Assembly (NCBI GenBank): GCA_963847985.1
Contig: CAWKBS010000013.1
Coordinates: forward strand, 1-64,000
Reading direction: 5' to 3'
DNA: 64,000 nt
DNA from: JAIBJN01 sp963847985
Lineage (GTDB): Bacteria > Actinomycetota > Thermoleophilia > Gaiellales > Gaiellaceae
The translations under genes and the position numbers were made by a program. The notes beneath the pieces were generated by a model. It searched no databases, was not told the origin of the DNA, and saw only the letters and a program-made list of their open reading frames with translations. Numbering within the stretch: the stretch's first letter is position 1; every line of letters starts with the position of its first letter. Positions 9,909 through 18,590 of this stretch are shown here, one piece after another.

Positions 9909-10020
9909 AGCGGCGACGACGCTTCCTCAATCATGGCCGAGGAACGGCCACGGCCGAGCTGGACCGAGCTCGTTCGGACCGTGGCGCGAGGCTCGAGCGG
10001 GCGGTCAAGGAGTTGAGCCG
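9909..10020 (+). repeat. Diverged repeat R2, copy 1
   Basis: This stretch resembles 11236-11340. Shared blocks include atggccga, aacggcc, cgaactcgt/cgagctcgt and the exact gctcgagcgggcg near the 3' end. No family assigned. Confidence 0.4.
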
Positions 10021-10085
10021 GTGGTCGAGCTCGGGGACGATAGCCCGGTAAGAGGCGCTTGACACAAGTAGGCGAGGGAAGGAGC

Positions 10086-11090
10086 ATGGGGTCGTGGGGC
10101 GGACGCGGTGTGTGTACTTGGCCGCTTGCCGTTGCGGTCGCTCTGTCGGTCTTCCTCGCCGAAGCTGCGCCCGCGGCTGCCGCGTAGTGCGTCGGATACA
10201 CGGCGACGATCGTTGGCACGAGCGAGAATGACGTGATCGTGGGGACGCCTCGACGTGACGTGATCAAGCACGAGGCGGCAACGATGTCATCCGGGCGTTG
10301 GCTGGGAATGACAGGATCTGCGCCGGCGAAGGGCGAGACGGTATTCACGCGGGAGGAGGCGACGACTGCGTCCACGCCGGCCGGGGTGCGGACAGAATCT
10401 GGGGCGGGGCGGGCAACGACCGCATGCTGGACGGATACGGAGCGGACATCACCTATGGGCATGCCGGGGCGGACCAGAATTCACGACGGATGAGGACGTG
10501 GAGGCAACGCCCATCGTGGAGGGCGGCGGGCCAGATGCCTTCTTTGGAGGGGAAGGGAACGACCATTACGTCGACGGCGGGGATAACGACTTAGTCGACC
10601 TGGGGCTCGGCGACGACCTTGCTGTCGACTCGTGTGGGAAACGACGTTTACCGTGGAGGCGAGGGATCCGACGTCTGGGGTCTCCGGTCGGGCACCGGTG
10701 ATGACGTGTTTGACGGCGGTCCCGGGACAGACGGGATCGTCCACATCCCGGGTTCTCTCCGCTACGGCCTCGGCTGGCCGGGCGCCGTCTTTATCAACCT
10801 GACCACGGGAGAGCTGCGGGGTGTCGCGCAAGGCAACGACACTCTCCTGTCGGTCGAGAACGCACGGGGAACGCCCTCGAGCGACACGCTGATCGGGAAC
10901 GCCGACCCGAACGTGCTCGACGGCGGTCCCCGGCCGACCTCGGGCCAGCCCGCCGTCGCTCTGGATCACATCGAAGGTTTGGATGGAGACGATCGCCTTG
11001 TCATCCGAATCAAAGAGGCCGGGCCTTCTCGACGGCGGCAACGGCACAGACACCTGCCTGGGTGGAGACACGGTTCTCAACTGCGAGATC
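10086..11090 (+). pseudogene. Decayed secreted RTX-like (calcium-binding repeat) protein
   Basis: The start is convincing: ggaaggagc, ATG at 10086, then a signal peptide (hydrophobic LAVAVALSVFLAEAAPAAAA). An in-frame TAG at 10185 stops it at codon 34. Beyond this, glycine- and aspartate-rich nonapeptide-like repeats continue in three frames: GTSENDVIVGTP, AGNDRICAGEGRDGIHAGGGDD (part), GGAGNDRMLDG, GGEGNDHYVDGGDNDLVDLG (part), SGTGDDVFDGGPGTDG, SDTLIGNADPNVLDGGP, and a final LLDGGNGTDTCLGGDTVLNC (part). This is the GGxGxDxUx pattern of hemolysin-type repeats. At least three frameshifts plus the stop mark a pseudogene. Confidence 0.75.
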
Positions 11091-11175
11091 ACGGCCGCCG
11101 CCCGACTCGACCGTCTCTTCCCCACTGGCCGAACAGCAAGCCCGTAAGGACACCGGACGCCATTCGAGAGCCAGG

Positions 11176-11248
11176 GGCCGGGACGCGGGACCGCAAGGTG
11201 ACCCTAGGACTACCCTGACCCACGCACCGGCAAGGATCAGGTTACGAC
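11176..11248 (+). repeat. Diverged repeat R1, copy 1
   Basis: About 73 bases starting ggccgggacgcggg and ending gttacgac match 12051-12119 with roughly ten differences including small gaps. The best conserved part is ccgcaaggtga-c-ctaggactaccc. It is followed directly by R2 copy 2. Confidence 0.55.
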
Positions 11249-11340
11249 GCGGCGACGCGGATGCCTAGATGGCCGAAACGGCCGCGGCCGCTCGGCCGAA
11301 CTCGTCCGTCGTCGCGGGCTCGAGCGGGCGAGCGAGGTGC
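11236..11340 (+). repeat. Diverged repeat R2, copy 2
   Basis: Partial match to 9909-10020, including atggccgaaacggcc and gctcgagcgggcg. Here R2 follows R1 without a gap, whereas the other copies of R1 and R2 stand alone. Confidence 0.4.
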
Positions 11341-11344
11341 TGGG

Positions 11345-11369
11345 GGTGACGCCCCAAGCGGGCGTCACC
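11345..11369. terminator. Hairpin between RTX remnant and AOC-like gene
   Basis: A stem pairs ggtgacgccc with gggcgtcacc around a short loop. It lies 16 bases beyond the end of the minus-strand gene at 11385 and downstream of the plus-strand remnant. There is no T run on either side, so a terminator role is uncertain. Confidence 0.45.
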
Positions 11370-11384
11370 CCGCTTCCGACTGAG

Positions 11385-11872
11385 TCAGTCGATGATCTTG
11401 AACGTCAGCCGAGACTCCGTCTCGCTGACCTCGACCACCTTCAACTCTCCGTGCGCCTCCTGTACTTCCCCGTCCCGCCTGTGATCGCCAGCCGGAACGG
11501 CTCGCCTTCGGTTTCTTCGGTGAACGTCAGAAGCCCTTGAACCGTGATCTGCCCCTTTGGAAATTCTGCCGTGGCGACGCACTGCGCCGTCGCGGAGACC
11601 ATCGGCTCCAACCGCACGAGCGTGCAAACCACGCCGTCGACGCCGACCTTCTTGTCGCCGCGGAAAAGGTCACTCGAGGTGACGAACTGGTCTCCCAGGC
11701 TCTCTCCCGGCTCGCCCAGGTCGATCTCGGCCTCCTGCACGATGATCTCGGTGACGCGGATGACCTTCACCTCATCGTCGTCCTTGTCCCGCGGGCCCGA
11801 GGCGGATGCGCCCGTGCCGAGCAGTGTGAACAGGAGCACGGCGACCGCCCAAAATCTGAGCTTCCGTGTCAT
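11385..11872 (-). CDS. Secreted allene-oxide-cyclase-like / dirigent-like barrel protein (one frameshift)
   Basis: An N-terminal signal peptide (TRKLRFWAVAVLLFTLLGTGASA) precedes an acidic linker and a domain with the pattern of the allene oxide cyclase barrel family: EPGESLGDQFVTSSDLF, a VGVDGVVCTLV strand, ATAQCVATAEFPKGQITVQG and AITGGTGKY near the end. Bacterial members are secreted and of unknown function. A missing base near 11462 breaks the frame after TGKY; restored, the protein ends ELKVVEVSETESRLTFKIID and has about 162 residues. ATG start. It stands alone on the minus strand in the accessory region. Confidence 0.7.
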
Positions 11873-12050
11873 GGTTTCTCCCTTCCCAAGGTCAATCGGA
11901 CTTTGCGTCAGCGACTTGTCCTAGGGCGGCGATCGAATACGAAGCCGCAGCGGGAGTGCCATGACAGGAGGTGCCTCGATTCACGCTCCTTTGTGCTGAA
12001 CGGCTCGACCCTACGCCGGTCAGCCCCCACGGTCAACGCTCGACGCGACA

Positions 12051-12119
12051 GGCCGGGGCGCGGGCCGCAAGGTGACTCTAGGACTACCCGGCCCTCGCCC
12101 GGCCAAGTCAGGCTACGAC
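12051..12119 (+). repeat. Diverged repeat R1, copy 2
   Basis: Matches 11176-11248 in the same orientation. The two copies flank the AOC-like gene at a distance of about 0.8 kb. No inverted termini or open frame is visible in it. Confidence 0.5.
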
Positions 12120-12151
12120 TTGAAAGCGGGCTCGCCTCTACGGCAGCGGGG

Positions 12152-12640
12152 CTAAGACGACTCCGGAGCTTCGGGCCAAATCTCTAAGCTCGACGTGTCT
12201 CCTTGAGGCTCGCGTTCCTCTCCCCACTTGAGCCACTTAAACGTGACGCCGAGGGGATACACGTAGTGCCTCTTGGGAGCGTAGTCCCGCACGATGAACT
12301 CCTCTTCCTGGCCGAGACGAGTGGACGTCCGGTTCCCGAGAATCCCACTCGCTCGCCCTTCTTGTCATCGAGGTGAAGCACCACGTGTCTAGCGGGAGCC
12401 AAGCCAACGTTCGACACAAGAAAGCGATAGATCCGGAGCTGTTCTCCTCCCGGGTACGACTCAGTTTCCGAGCCGCGGTAAGACAGACTAAGCTGGGCGC
12501 GTTCAGCTCGAACATCGGCTCGGTGCGTATAGAGAAGAGAGCAACCGAGACGGCGAGCGCGAAGATCGAAACGATCAGCGCGGCGATTTCCAACGTACGG
12601 CCACGTAGGAGAGCGGGGGCGGGATCCGAGGCCGAATGAT
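12152..12640 (-). pseudogene. Decayed membrane-anchored protein gene
   Basis: Reading on the minus strand, a hydrophobic helix EIAALIVSIFALAVSVALFS is followed in other frames by LRIYRFLVSNVGLAPARHVV with LHLDDKKGERVGFSGTG, then EEEFIVRDYAPKRHYVYPLG and VTFKWLKWGEERE. The three parts form a sensible single protein: one transmembrane anchor and a beta-rich outer domain. Two frameshifts separate them. The last frame closes at 12152. No start codon is clear. No family recognised. Confidence 0.5.
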
Positions 12641-12990
12641 AGCCGGAAGTGCGGCTCGTCGGGGACGGGGGCGGCTCGAAGGAGCGACGACGCCGTGACC
12701 GACGAGGCCGGGATGGCCTGGCATCGCGGGCATGGCGGCCCTCGCGCATACGACCACGAAGCGGAGCTGGCGACCGTCTGAGCACCTCGAAGTGTCCCGG
12801 ACGCGTACGGATGCGCCCGAGGACCGCACACCTCACCGCACCTGGAGCGCGAAACCCTCCGATTAGCAGGGACGCCTGAAGCCAGGCGGGCCCATTCTCC
12901 TCCGCTCCTCGTGCGGGAGCCTGATCCGCTTTGTTGCGGGCCGGGCGGGTCGATGCCGCAGTGCTCACACGATCGGCCGCCTAGGCGACC
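12641..12990. other. Gap with att-like repeat, no gene seen
   Basis: Apart from the repeat at 12866-12897 nothing is recognisable. The frames on both strands lack start signals and have shadow-like composition. Confidence 0.4.
12866..12897 (+). repeat. att-like repeat, copy 2
   Basis: Contains ccaggcgggcccatt (12882-12896), identical to the 3' end of tRNA-Met(CAT) at 9378. The larger 32-base unit starting gcaggg also matches 14023-14054 at 27 of 32 positions. No complete tRNA is present here. Confidence 0.55.
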
Positions 12991-13527
12991 TCAGCCGGGA
13001 AAGCTCTCTTTGAACGAGAACTCCTTCTTCAAGAAGACGCGCACACCCTCCGCCGCGGCCTCGATCTCCTCTTGAGCTCGTTCGGCATCAGCGACGATTT
13101 CCGAGAAGTCGACGTCTTCCTCACCTCGAGCAAGGGCTGCTAGGTTCGCTTCTGCTCGCGAAACGACAAGCGCCCGAGACATCCGGGCGTCATTCACCTC
13201 TTGAGCAGTCTCCGGCACGTGAACTTCGAGCTGGGGGTCTACTTGACGGAGCGCTCGCTCGAGATTCTCGAGCTCGCCGGCCACACCCTGGAGCGCTCGG
13301 TGTAACTCATCCTCCGCACCTGAGATCCCCTCGGAGACTCCACGCAACGACTCGACGAAGAGGCGGCTCTTTAGCCGCAGAGACGCCAGACTCTCATACA
13401 AGTCGAATGCGCCTTCGCGGGCGCGCTCGGAGGCAGGGCGCCGTTTTAGCCTGTCGGTAAGCCCGCCGAGGGCTGTATTCACGAACATTGCCAGCCAGCC
13501 GAGGGCTGCGATTTCTGCTCCGGTCAT
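12991..13527 (-). CDS. Hypothetical protein with N-terminal hydrophobic segment and coiled coil
   Basis: 178 residues. The N-terminus (MTGAEIAALGWLAMFVNTAL) is moderately hydrophobic and may sit in the membrane, followed by a basic stretch (DRLKRRPASER) and long charged helices with heptad-like Leu spacing (about 60-165). No domain recognised. The ATG at 13527 was chosen because a -10 box (TATCAT) lies 6 bases upstream, matching the leaderless pattern of other genes here. Amino-acid composition and unbroken frame suggest a working gene, unlike its upstream neighbours. Confidence 0.55.
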   Translation of the reverse strand: MTGAEIAALGWLAMFVNTALGGLTDRLKRRPASERAREGAFDLYESLASLRLKSRLFVESLRGVSEGISGAEDELHRALQGVAGELENLERALRQVDPQLEVHVPETAQEVNDARMSRALVVSRAEANLAALARGEEDVDFSEIVADAERAQEEIEAAAEGVRVFLKKEFSFKESFPG

Positions 13528-13533
13528 CGTCCG

Positions 13534-13539
13534 ATGATA
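13534..13539 (-). promoter_or_regulatory. -10 box for gene 12991-13527
   Basis: On the minus strand TATCAT lies 6 bases before the ATG, predicting a leaderless mRNA. Confidence 0.45.
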
Positions 13540-13588
13540 AGCCCCAAGCTTGAGACCGGGCCTGACCGGTATCAGGAAAACGCGGCGC

Positions 13589-13930
13589 TCAGGGAGCGAG
13601 GAGGACGAGCAGGACGGACGCGGCTCCCACCACGATCCCGACCGCGGCGAGCGCCAGCAGGAAACCCTCGCTGATGTGCGGTTCCCGGTCTTCGCGCAGC
13701 GCGGCCTGCAACTCCCGGTAGTGCAGGATCCCATAGACCATGGCCGCCAGACCGGCGGCCGACAGCAGGGTTCCCAGTGCGATGTACGGCCAGTTCGTGC
13801 CGCCGACGACCTCGGGCAGGACACGCCCGACTGCGAATCCCGCCGCGATCCCGGCCAAACCGGTACGCCACCACGCGAGATACGTGCGCTCGTGCGCGAG
13901 TTGCGTCCGGTGGACTTCGCCGCTCGCCAT
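13589..13930 (-). CDS. DUF202 / YidH family membrane protein
   Basis: 113 residues with the family signature ERTYLAWWRTGLAGIAAGFA (about 14-33) and three predicted membrane helices (about 22-38, 47-67, 90-110). DUF202 proteins are small inner-membrane proteins of unknown function. Length is normal and the ATG start is unambiguous. Confidence 0.85.
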   Translation of the reverse strand: MASGEVHRTQLAHERTYLAWWRTGLAGIAAGFAVGRVLPEVVGGTNWPYIALGTLLSAAGLAAMVYGILHYRELQAALREDREPHISEGFLLALAAVGIVVGAASVLLVLLAP

Positions 13931-14022
13931 CTCAGAGGGCCGAGCATAAGCGTGTCGTTACCGGGAATGCTCAGGGACCGCATACACCCGCAGACACACG
14001 GCCGGCGAGAAGATGCCAGCTT

Positions 14023-14054
14023 GCAGGGCCGTTAGAAGCCAGGGGGGCCCATTC
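14023..14054 (+). repeat. att-like repeat, copy 3
   Basis: The core ccaggggggcccatt (14039-14053) differs from the tRNA-Met 3' end at one base. The 32-base unit matches 12866-12897 at 27 positions. It marks the right edge of the gene-poor accessory region; intact genes resume at 14100. Confidence 0.5.
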
Positions 14055-14099
14055 CGGCGTTTTCGGGATGATGGCCCGGCCCGCCTACTGACCGGCCGG

Positions 14100-14636
14100 T
14101 CACGCCGGTGGGCGCACGACCGAGTACCGGACACAGGCGAAGTCGCCGTTGCGTCCCACGTCTTCCAGGCGCAGCTCGATCCGCCGGGGTAGGAGCGGCG
14201 CACCAGCGCCCAGCGTGACCGGGGCGATCATCGCCAGCACCTCGTCCAGCAGGCCCGCGTCGGCGAATTGCCCGGCCAGGTCGCCGCCGCCGACGATCCA
14301 GACGTTCCGGCCGCCCGCGGCCGCGACCATCTGCCTGTGCACGGTGACCACGTCGTCGCTCGTGAGCTCGATCCGCGCGTCCGGGACGACCTGCAGCTCC
14401 CGGTGCGTGAAGACCCAGCAGGGAAGGTCGTACGGCCAGTTCCCGCTCTCGTGCTCGAGGATCCACTCGTAGGTGGTCGAGCCCATGGCCAGGGCCCCGA
14501 CGCCGGCGATGAAGTCGCCGTAGTCGAGCGGTCCGCCGGGCTCGCGCTTCCGCGTGAACAGCCAGTCCAACGAGTTGTCGGGGTCGGCGATGAAGCCGTC
14601 GAGGGTGGTCGCGGTGTAGAACTGGGTCACGCTCAC
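14100..14636 (-). CDS. Dihydrofolate reductase family protein (RibD C-terminal-like)
   Basis: 178 residues. TTLDGFIADPDNSLDWLF near the N-terminus, MGSTTYEWIL, VWIVGGGDLAGQF and DEVLAMIAPVTLGAGAPLLP are the hallmarks of the RibD_C/DHFR-like reductases, which bind NADPH in a DHFR fold. The true substrate is rarely known for these stand-alone members. GTG start. It overlaps the stop of the upstream acetyltransferase gene by a few bases (both on the minus strand), so the two form a small operon. Confidence 0.85.
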   Translation of the reverse strand: MSVTQFYTATTLDGFIADPDNSLDWLFTRKREPGGPLDYGDFIAGVGALAMGSTTYEWILEHESGNWPYDLPCWVFTHRELQVVPDARIELTSDDVVTVHRQMVAAAGGRNVWIVGGGDLAGQFADAGLLDEVLAMIAPVTLGAGAPLLPRRIELRLEDVGRNGDFACVRYSVVRPPA

Positions 14637-15139
14637 GCCGGGCTCTCTTCGAGCGGGGGCTTGGCGAGCACCACTGATGTCTCCACCTGACGCTCGGGGA
14701 TCCTCCAGTAGGTCCGGAGCAGGGTCGTCTTCTGCTCCGGCGTGACCTGCTCGAAGCCGTGGCGGCGGTAGAAGCGGATCGCCCACTCGGCCGCGGCCCA
14801 GGTGCCGACGAGCACCTGACGGTCGGTCAGTTGCTCGAGGTGCGCGATGAGCGTGCCGCCGACCCCACGGCCCTGGCTCCCGGGCGCGACGTAGGCGTGG
14901 CGGATCAGGTCGACGTCCTCGAGCGCTTGAATGCCCATCACGCCGACGAGCTCGCCGTCGTCCTCCCAACCCCAGAAGGCGACCCCGTCGGCAATCTCGG
15001 CCTCGAGCTCGCTTCGTTCCATGTACGGCTCGCGCCAGCGGTCGGCCGGGATCACCCCGCGGTAGGCCTCGGCGGCCGAGTTGACGATGGCCAGGATCGC
15101 CGTCACGTCCTCGGTCCCACAGCGCCGGATCTCCGCCAT
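14633..15139 (-). CDS. GNAT family N-acetyltransferase
   Basis: 168 residues with one GNAT domain. The acetyl-CoA-binding loop is seen as GSQGRGVGGTLIAHL (residues 87-101), preceded by the beta-4 strand LIRHAYVAPG and followed by WAIRFYRRHGFEQV, the usual C-terminal fold element. The acceptor is not predictable. ATG start with TACATT 6 bases upstream. Divergent from the methyltransferase/MTHFR gene with only 37 bases between starts. Confidence 0.88.
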   Translation of the reverse strand: MAEIRRCGTEDVTAILAIVNSAAEAYRGVIPADRWREPYMERSELEAEIADGVAFWGWEDDGELVGVMGIQALEDVDLIRHAYVAPGSQGRGVGGTLIAHLEQLTDRQVLVGTWAAAEWAIRFYRRHGFEQVTPEQKTTLLRTYWRIPERQVETSVVLAKPPLEESPA

Positions 15140-15145
15140 GACGGC

Positions 15146-15151
15146 AATGTA
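15146..15151 (-). promoter_or_regulatory. -10 box for the GNAT gene
   Basis: TACATT on the minus strand, 6 bases before the ATG at 15139. It faces the plus-strand box at 15163, so the two promoters are back to back. Confidence 0.45.
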
Positions 15152-15162
15152 GTCGCGGGCGC

Positions 15163-15168
15163 TAGGCT
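15163..15168 (+). promoter_or_regulatory. -10 box for the methyltransferase/MTHFR gene
   Basis: TAGGCT lies 8 bases before the ATG at 15177. Confidence 0.45.
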
Positions 15169-15176
15169 CAGTTCGG

Positions 15177-16998
15177 ATGAGCAGGTTTGAGGAACGGCTG
15201 GCCGAGGACCGCGGCGTCGTCGGCGACGGCGGCACCGGTGCGCTGCTGAGCGGGGCGGTGCCGCGGCTCCGGTGCCCGGAGGAGGCAAACCTCAAGGCGC
15301 CCGAGGCCGTGATCGGCGTCCACGCCGGGTTCATCCGGGCGGGCGCGGAGCTGATCGAGACGAACACGTTCGGCGCGAACCGGCGCAAGCTCTCGGCGCA
15401 GTACCTCGACGACCGGCTCGAGGAGATCGTCGAGCGCGGGGTGAAGCTCGCGCGCGAGGCGCGCGAGGTGGCCGGCGCGCCCGTTCTGATCGGCGGAGCA
15501 ATCGGGCCGCTGGGCGACCTCGAGGGCACGACCGGCGCGGAGGACGCCTTCGCCGTCTTCCACGAGCAGGCGCGGCTCCTGGAGGGGCGGGGCGTCGACC
15601 TCTTCCTCGTCGAGACGTTCTACGACCTGGACGAGCTCGAGACCGCGATCCGGGCGGTCCAGGAGGTCTCCTCGCTCCCGATCGTGGCCCAGCTGACGTT
15701 CGACGAGGACGGCCAGACGCTCGCCGGGGTGCAGGCACGCGACGCCGTCACGCGCCTGCAGACGCTCGGGGTCGTGGCGGTCGGGGCGAACTGCGGGCTC
15801 GGGCCACAGGCGGCGCTGGCCGCGCTCGGGGAGATGAGCGCTGTCGCGAACGGGCTCCCGCTCTCGGCGCAGCCGAACGTCGGGCTGCCGAGCCGCTCCG
15901 GCGGGCGAATCGTCTACCCGCACGCGACGCCTGACTACTTCGCCGAGTTCGCAGCGCAGGCGCACAGCCAGGGCGCGCGGCTGATCGGCGGGCTGCTGCG
16001 GGACGACGCCGGCGCAGATCGGGGCGATCCGGGCTGCGATGGAGGAGGGCCGTGAGCCGCGCGTGGCCCTGTTCGTCGTCGAGCGCGAGGCGGCCGCGGG
16101 GCCGGCGCCGGCGGCCGGTACGACCCTGCTCCAGCAGCGGCTGGAAGCGGGGGAGTGGGTCGTCTCCGTCGAGCTCGACCCGCCCAAGGGAACGAACTTG
16201 GAGGCGATGCTCGGCGTGGCCGCGCGCCTCCGGGCGTCCGGCGTGGTGCACGCGGCCGACATCAACGACAACCCGATGGCCCGCGCCAGGCTCTCGGCGC
16301 TCATGGCCGCGACGGTGATCGAGCGGTCGGTCGAGCTCGAGACGATCCCGCACGTGACGCCGCGCGACGCCTCGATCATGGGCCTCCAGTCGCAGCTCCT
16401 CGGCGCGCATGCCGAGGGCGTGCGCAACGTGCTCGCCGTCACCGGCGACCCGCCGCACGTGGGCGACTATCCGGGCTCGAGCGGCGTCTACGACGTCGAC
16501 GCAATCGGGCTCGTCTCGCTGCTCGGTCACCTGAATCACGGCGAGGACTACTCCGGGAAGGCGATCGACGCTCCGACCTCGTTCTACGTGGGCGTGGCCG
16601 TCAATCCCTCGGCCGACGACCTCGACCGCGAGCTCGAGCGCTTCCACGAGAAGGTGGCGGCCGGGGCGCGCTTCGCGATGACGCAGGCGCTCTTCGACCT
16701 CGGGTACCTCGACCGCTTCCTCGACCGCCTGGGAGGGGAGTCGCCGATCCCGCTGCTCGTCGGCGTCTGGCCGCTGACCAGCTACCAGCTCGCCTTCAGG
16801 CTCCACAACGAGGTTCCGGGGATCACGATCCCGGACGCGGTGCAGGAGCGGCTGGCCGGGGCAGGGGCGGACGCGCGGGCGGTCGGCTTCGAGCTCGCGC
16901 GGCAGCTCGCCGAGGAGTCCCGGACGCGCGCGGCGGGCATCTACGTGATCCCGCCGTTCAAGGAGCCGGATGCGGCCCTTGAGCTGTTGACCGCCTAG
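15177..16998 (+). CDS. Bifunctional homocysteine S-methyltransferase / methylenetetrahydrofolate reductase (one frameshift)
   Basis: A fusion like YitJ. Residues 1-290 form a Hcy-binding domain (DGGTGALL, ETNTFGANRRKL, GANCGLGP; zinc Cys in GANCG and in the GGCCGTTP motif). Residues about 300-606 form an MTHFR domain (VSVELDPPKG, HVTPRDAS, LAVTGDPP, FAMTQALFD). It would make methyl-THF and transfer methyl groups to homocysteine. One extra G in the GGG at 15990-15992 shifts the frame exactly at GGCC; correcting it gives 606 residues. The error is in a homopolymer and both halves are intact, so a sequencing error is likely. Confidence 0.9.
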
Positions 16999-16999
16999 A

Positions 17000-17005
17000 T
17001 AGACT
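17000..17005 (+). promoter_or_regulatory. -10 box for pdxS
   Basis: TAGACT lies 7 bases before the ATG at 17013, overlapping the end of the upstream gene. Confidence 0.4.
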
Positions 17006-17012
17006 CTTTCGC

Positions 17013-17897
17013 ATGGCCGAGCTCGGCACCATGCGCGTGAAGAGCGGTCTCGCCGAGATGCTCAAGGGCGGCGTCATCATGGACGTCACGACGGCCGAGC
17101 AGGCGCGCATCGCGGAGGAGTCCGGCGCCGTCGCGGTCATGGCGCTGGAGCGCGTGCCCGCGGACATCCGCGCCGAGGGCGGCGTCGCGCGCATGGCCGA
17201 CCCGACGAAGATTCGCGAGATCCAGGAGGCCGTGTCGATCCCGGTCATGGCCAAGGCGCGGATCGGGCACTTCGTGGAGGCCCAGATCCTCGAGGCGCTG
17301 GAGGTCGACTACGTCGACGAGAGCGAGGTCTTGACGCCCGCCGACGAGGCCCACCACATCGACAAGTGGGCCTTCCGGATCCCGTTCGTGTGCGGGTGCC
17401 GCAACCTGGGCGAGGCGCTGCGGCGCCTGAGCGAGGGCGCCGCCATGATCCGCACCAAGGGCGAGGCCGGCACCGGCGACATCGTCAACGCCGTGCGCCA
17501 CATGCGCGCGGTCTTCGGCGACATCCGCCGCCTGGGGACGCTGTCCTCCGAGGAGCTCTACACGGAGGCGAAGGAGCTGCAGGCACCGGTCGAGCTCGTC
17601 CGCTGGGTGGCCGAGAACGGGCGCCTGCCGGTGGTGACCTTCACCGCCGGCGGGATCGCGACGCCGGCCGATGCCGCGCTCTGCATGCAGCTCGGGGCGG
17701 ACGGGGTCTTCGTCGGCTCCGGCATCTTCAAGTCGTCCGACCCGCTCTTGCGCGCGAAGGCGATCGTCGAGGCGACGACGCACTTCTCCGACCCGGACAC
17801 GCTCGCGCGCGTCTCGACGGGCCTGGGCGAGCCGATGCGCGGCCTCGACGCCGCCGCCCTCGCGCCGGAAGAGCTGCTCGAGACCCGCGGCTGGTAG
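17013..17897 (+). CDS. pdxS: Pyridoxal 5'-phosphate synthase subunit PdxS
   Basis: 294 residues. PdxS builds PLP from ribose 5-phosphate, glyceraldehyde 3-phosphate and ammonia supplied by PdxT. It is a TIM barrel with visible landmarks GGVIMDVTTAEQA, ARMADPTKI, VMAKARIGHFVEAQ with the first catalytic Lys in MAKARIGH, FVCGCRNLGEAL, MIRTKGEAGTGDI (second catalytic Lys in RTKGE) and TFTAGGIATPADAA. Length is normal. pdxT follows after a 126-base gap that includes a GC-rich hairpin (ggggccgaaggcccc) with no T run. Confidence 0.96.
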   Translation: MAELGTMRVKSGLAEMLKGGVIMDVTTAEQARIAEESGAVAVMALERVPADIRAEGGVARMADPTKIREIQEAVSIPVMAKARIGHFVEAQILEALEVDYVDESEVLTPADEAHHIDKWAFRIPFVCGCRNLGEALRRLSEGAAMIRTKGEAGTGDIVNAVRHMRAVFGDIRRLGTLSSEELYTEAKELQAPVELVRWVAENGRLPVVTFTAGGIATPADAALCMQLGADGVFVGSGIFKSSDPLLRAKAIVEATTHFSDPDTLARVSTGLGEPMRGLDAAALAPEELLETRGW

Positions 17898-18023
17898 CCC
17901 GGCGGGCCGGCGCCGGCCGGCACTCACTCGGCACAATCGGTCACACACGCGTCACGCTTTCGCCGCTAGCGTCCAAAGCGGGGGCGAGGGGCCGAAGGCC
18001 CCCGGGGGTACAGTTTCACGGGA

Positions 18024-18590
18024 ATGGGCGAGCCCATGCGCATCGGCGTCCTGGCGGTCCAGGGCAACTTCCGGGAGCACGCGGCCATGCTGCGGCGGCT
18101 CGGTGCGGACGTGGTCGAGGTGCGGCGGCCGGAGCAGCTCGACGGGCTCGACGGGCTCGTCGTCCCGGGCGGCGAGTCGACGGCGATCCGGCGCCTGATG
18201 CGGATCGGCGGGCTCGAGGCGCCCGTCGCGGCGTTCCCGGGCGCGCTCTTCGGGACGTGCGCGGGGATGATCCTCTTCGACCGCGCCCACCTCGGGCTCC
18301 TCGACATCGACGTGGCGCGCAACGCCTTCGGCCGCCAGGTGGCGAGCTTCGAGGCCGACGTCGAGCTGGAAGGGGAGACCGAGCCCGTGCGCGGTGTGTT
18401 CATCCGCGCCCCGCGGATCTCGGACGCCGGGCCCGGGGTCGAGGTGCTCGGCCGCCTCGGCGGCGAGCCGGTGCTCGTGCGCGAAGGCCGCATCCTGGCG
18501 GCGTCGTTCCACCCCGAGCTCACGGACGACACGCGCGTCCACGAGCGGTTCCTCGAGGTCGCGCGGGAGGGGCGCCTTGTCCGGGCATAG
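18024..18590 (+). CDS. pdxT: Pyridoxal 5'-phosphate synthase glutaminase subunit PdxT
   Basis: 188 residues, class I glutamine amidotransferase providing ammonia to PdxS. The nucleophile Cys is in FGTCAGM, and the His-Glu pair is in SFHPEL. PGGESTAIRRL and RNAFGRQ are PdxT landmarks. Two starts are possible: ATG 18024 or ATG 18036, the second giving MRIGVLAVQG, the usual family N-terminus. The end overlaps yebC by 14 bases, so expression is coupled. Confidence 0.95.
   Translation: MGEPMRIGVLAVQGNFREHAAMLRRLGADVVEVRRPEQLDGLDGLVVPGGESTAIRRLMRIGGLEAPVAAFPGALFGTCAGMILFDRAHLGLLDIDVARNAFGRQVASFEADVELEGETEPVRGVFIRAPRISDAGPGVEVLGRLGGEPVLVREGRILAASFHPELTDDTRVHERFLEVAREGRLVRA

Noticed and set aside
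12882..12896. Second and third tRNA-Met genes
   Set aside because: Only the 3' acceptor and T-stem side is present at 12882 and 14039; no D arm or anticodon arm can be drawn.
17898..18023. Terminator or second promoter between pdxS and pdxT
   Set aside because: A GC hairpin is present but without T run, and no clear -10 box precedes pdxT; pdxS and pdxT normally act together.
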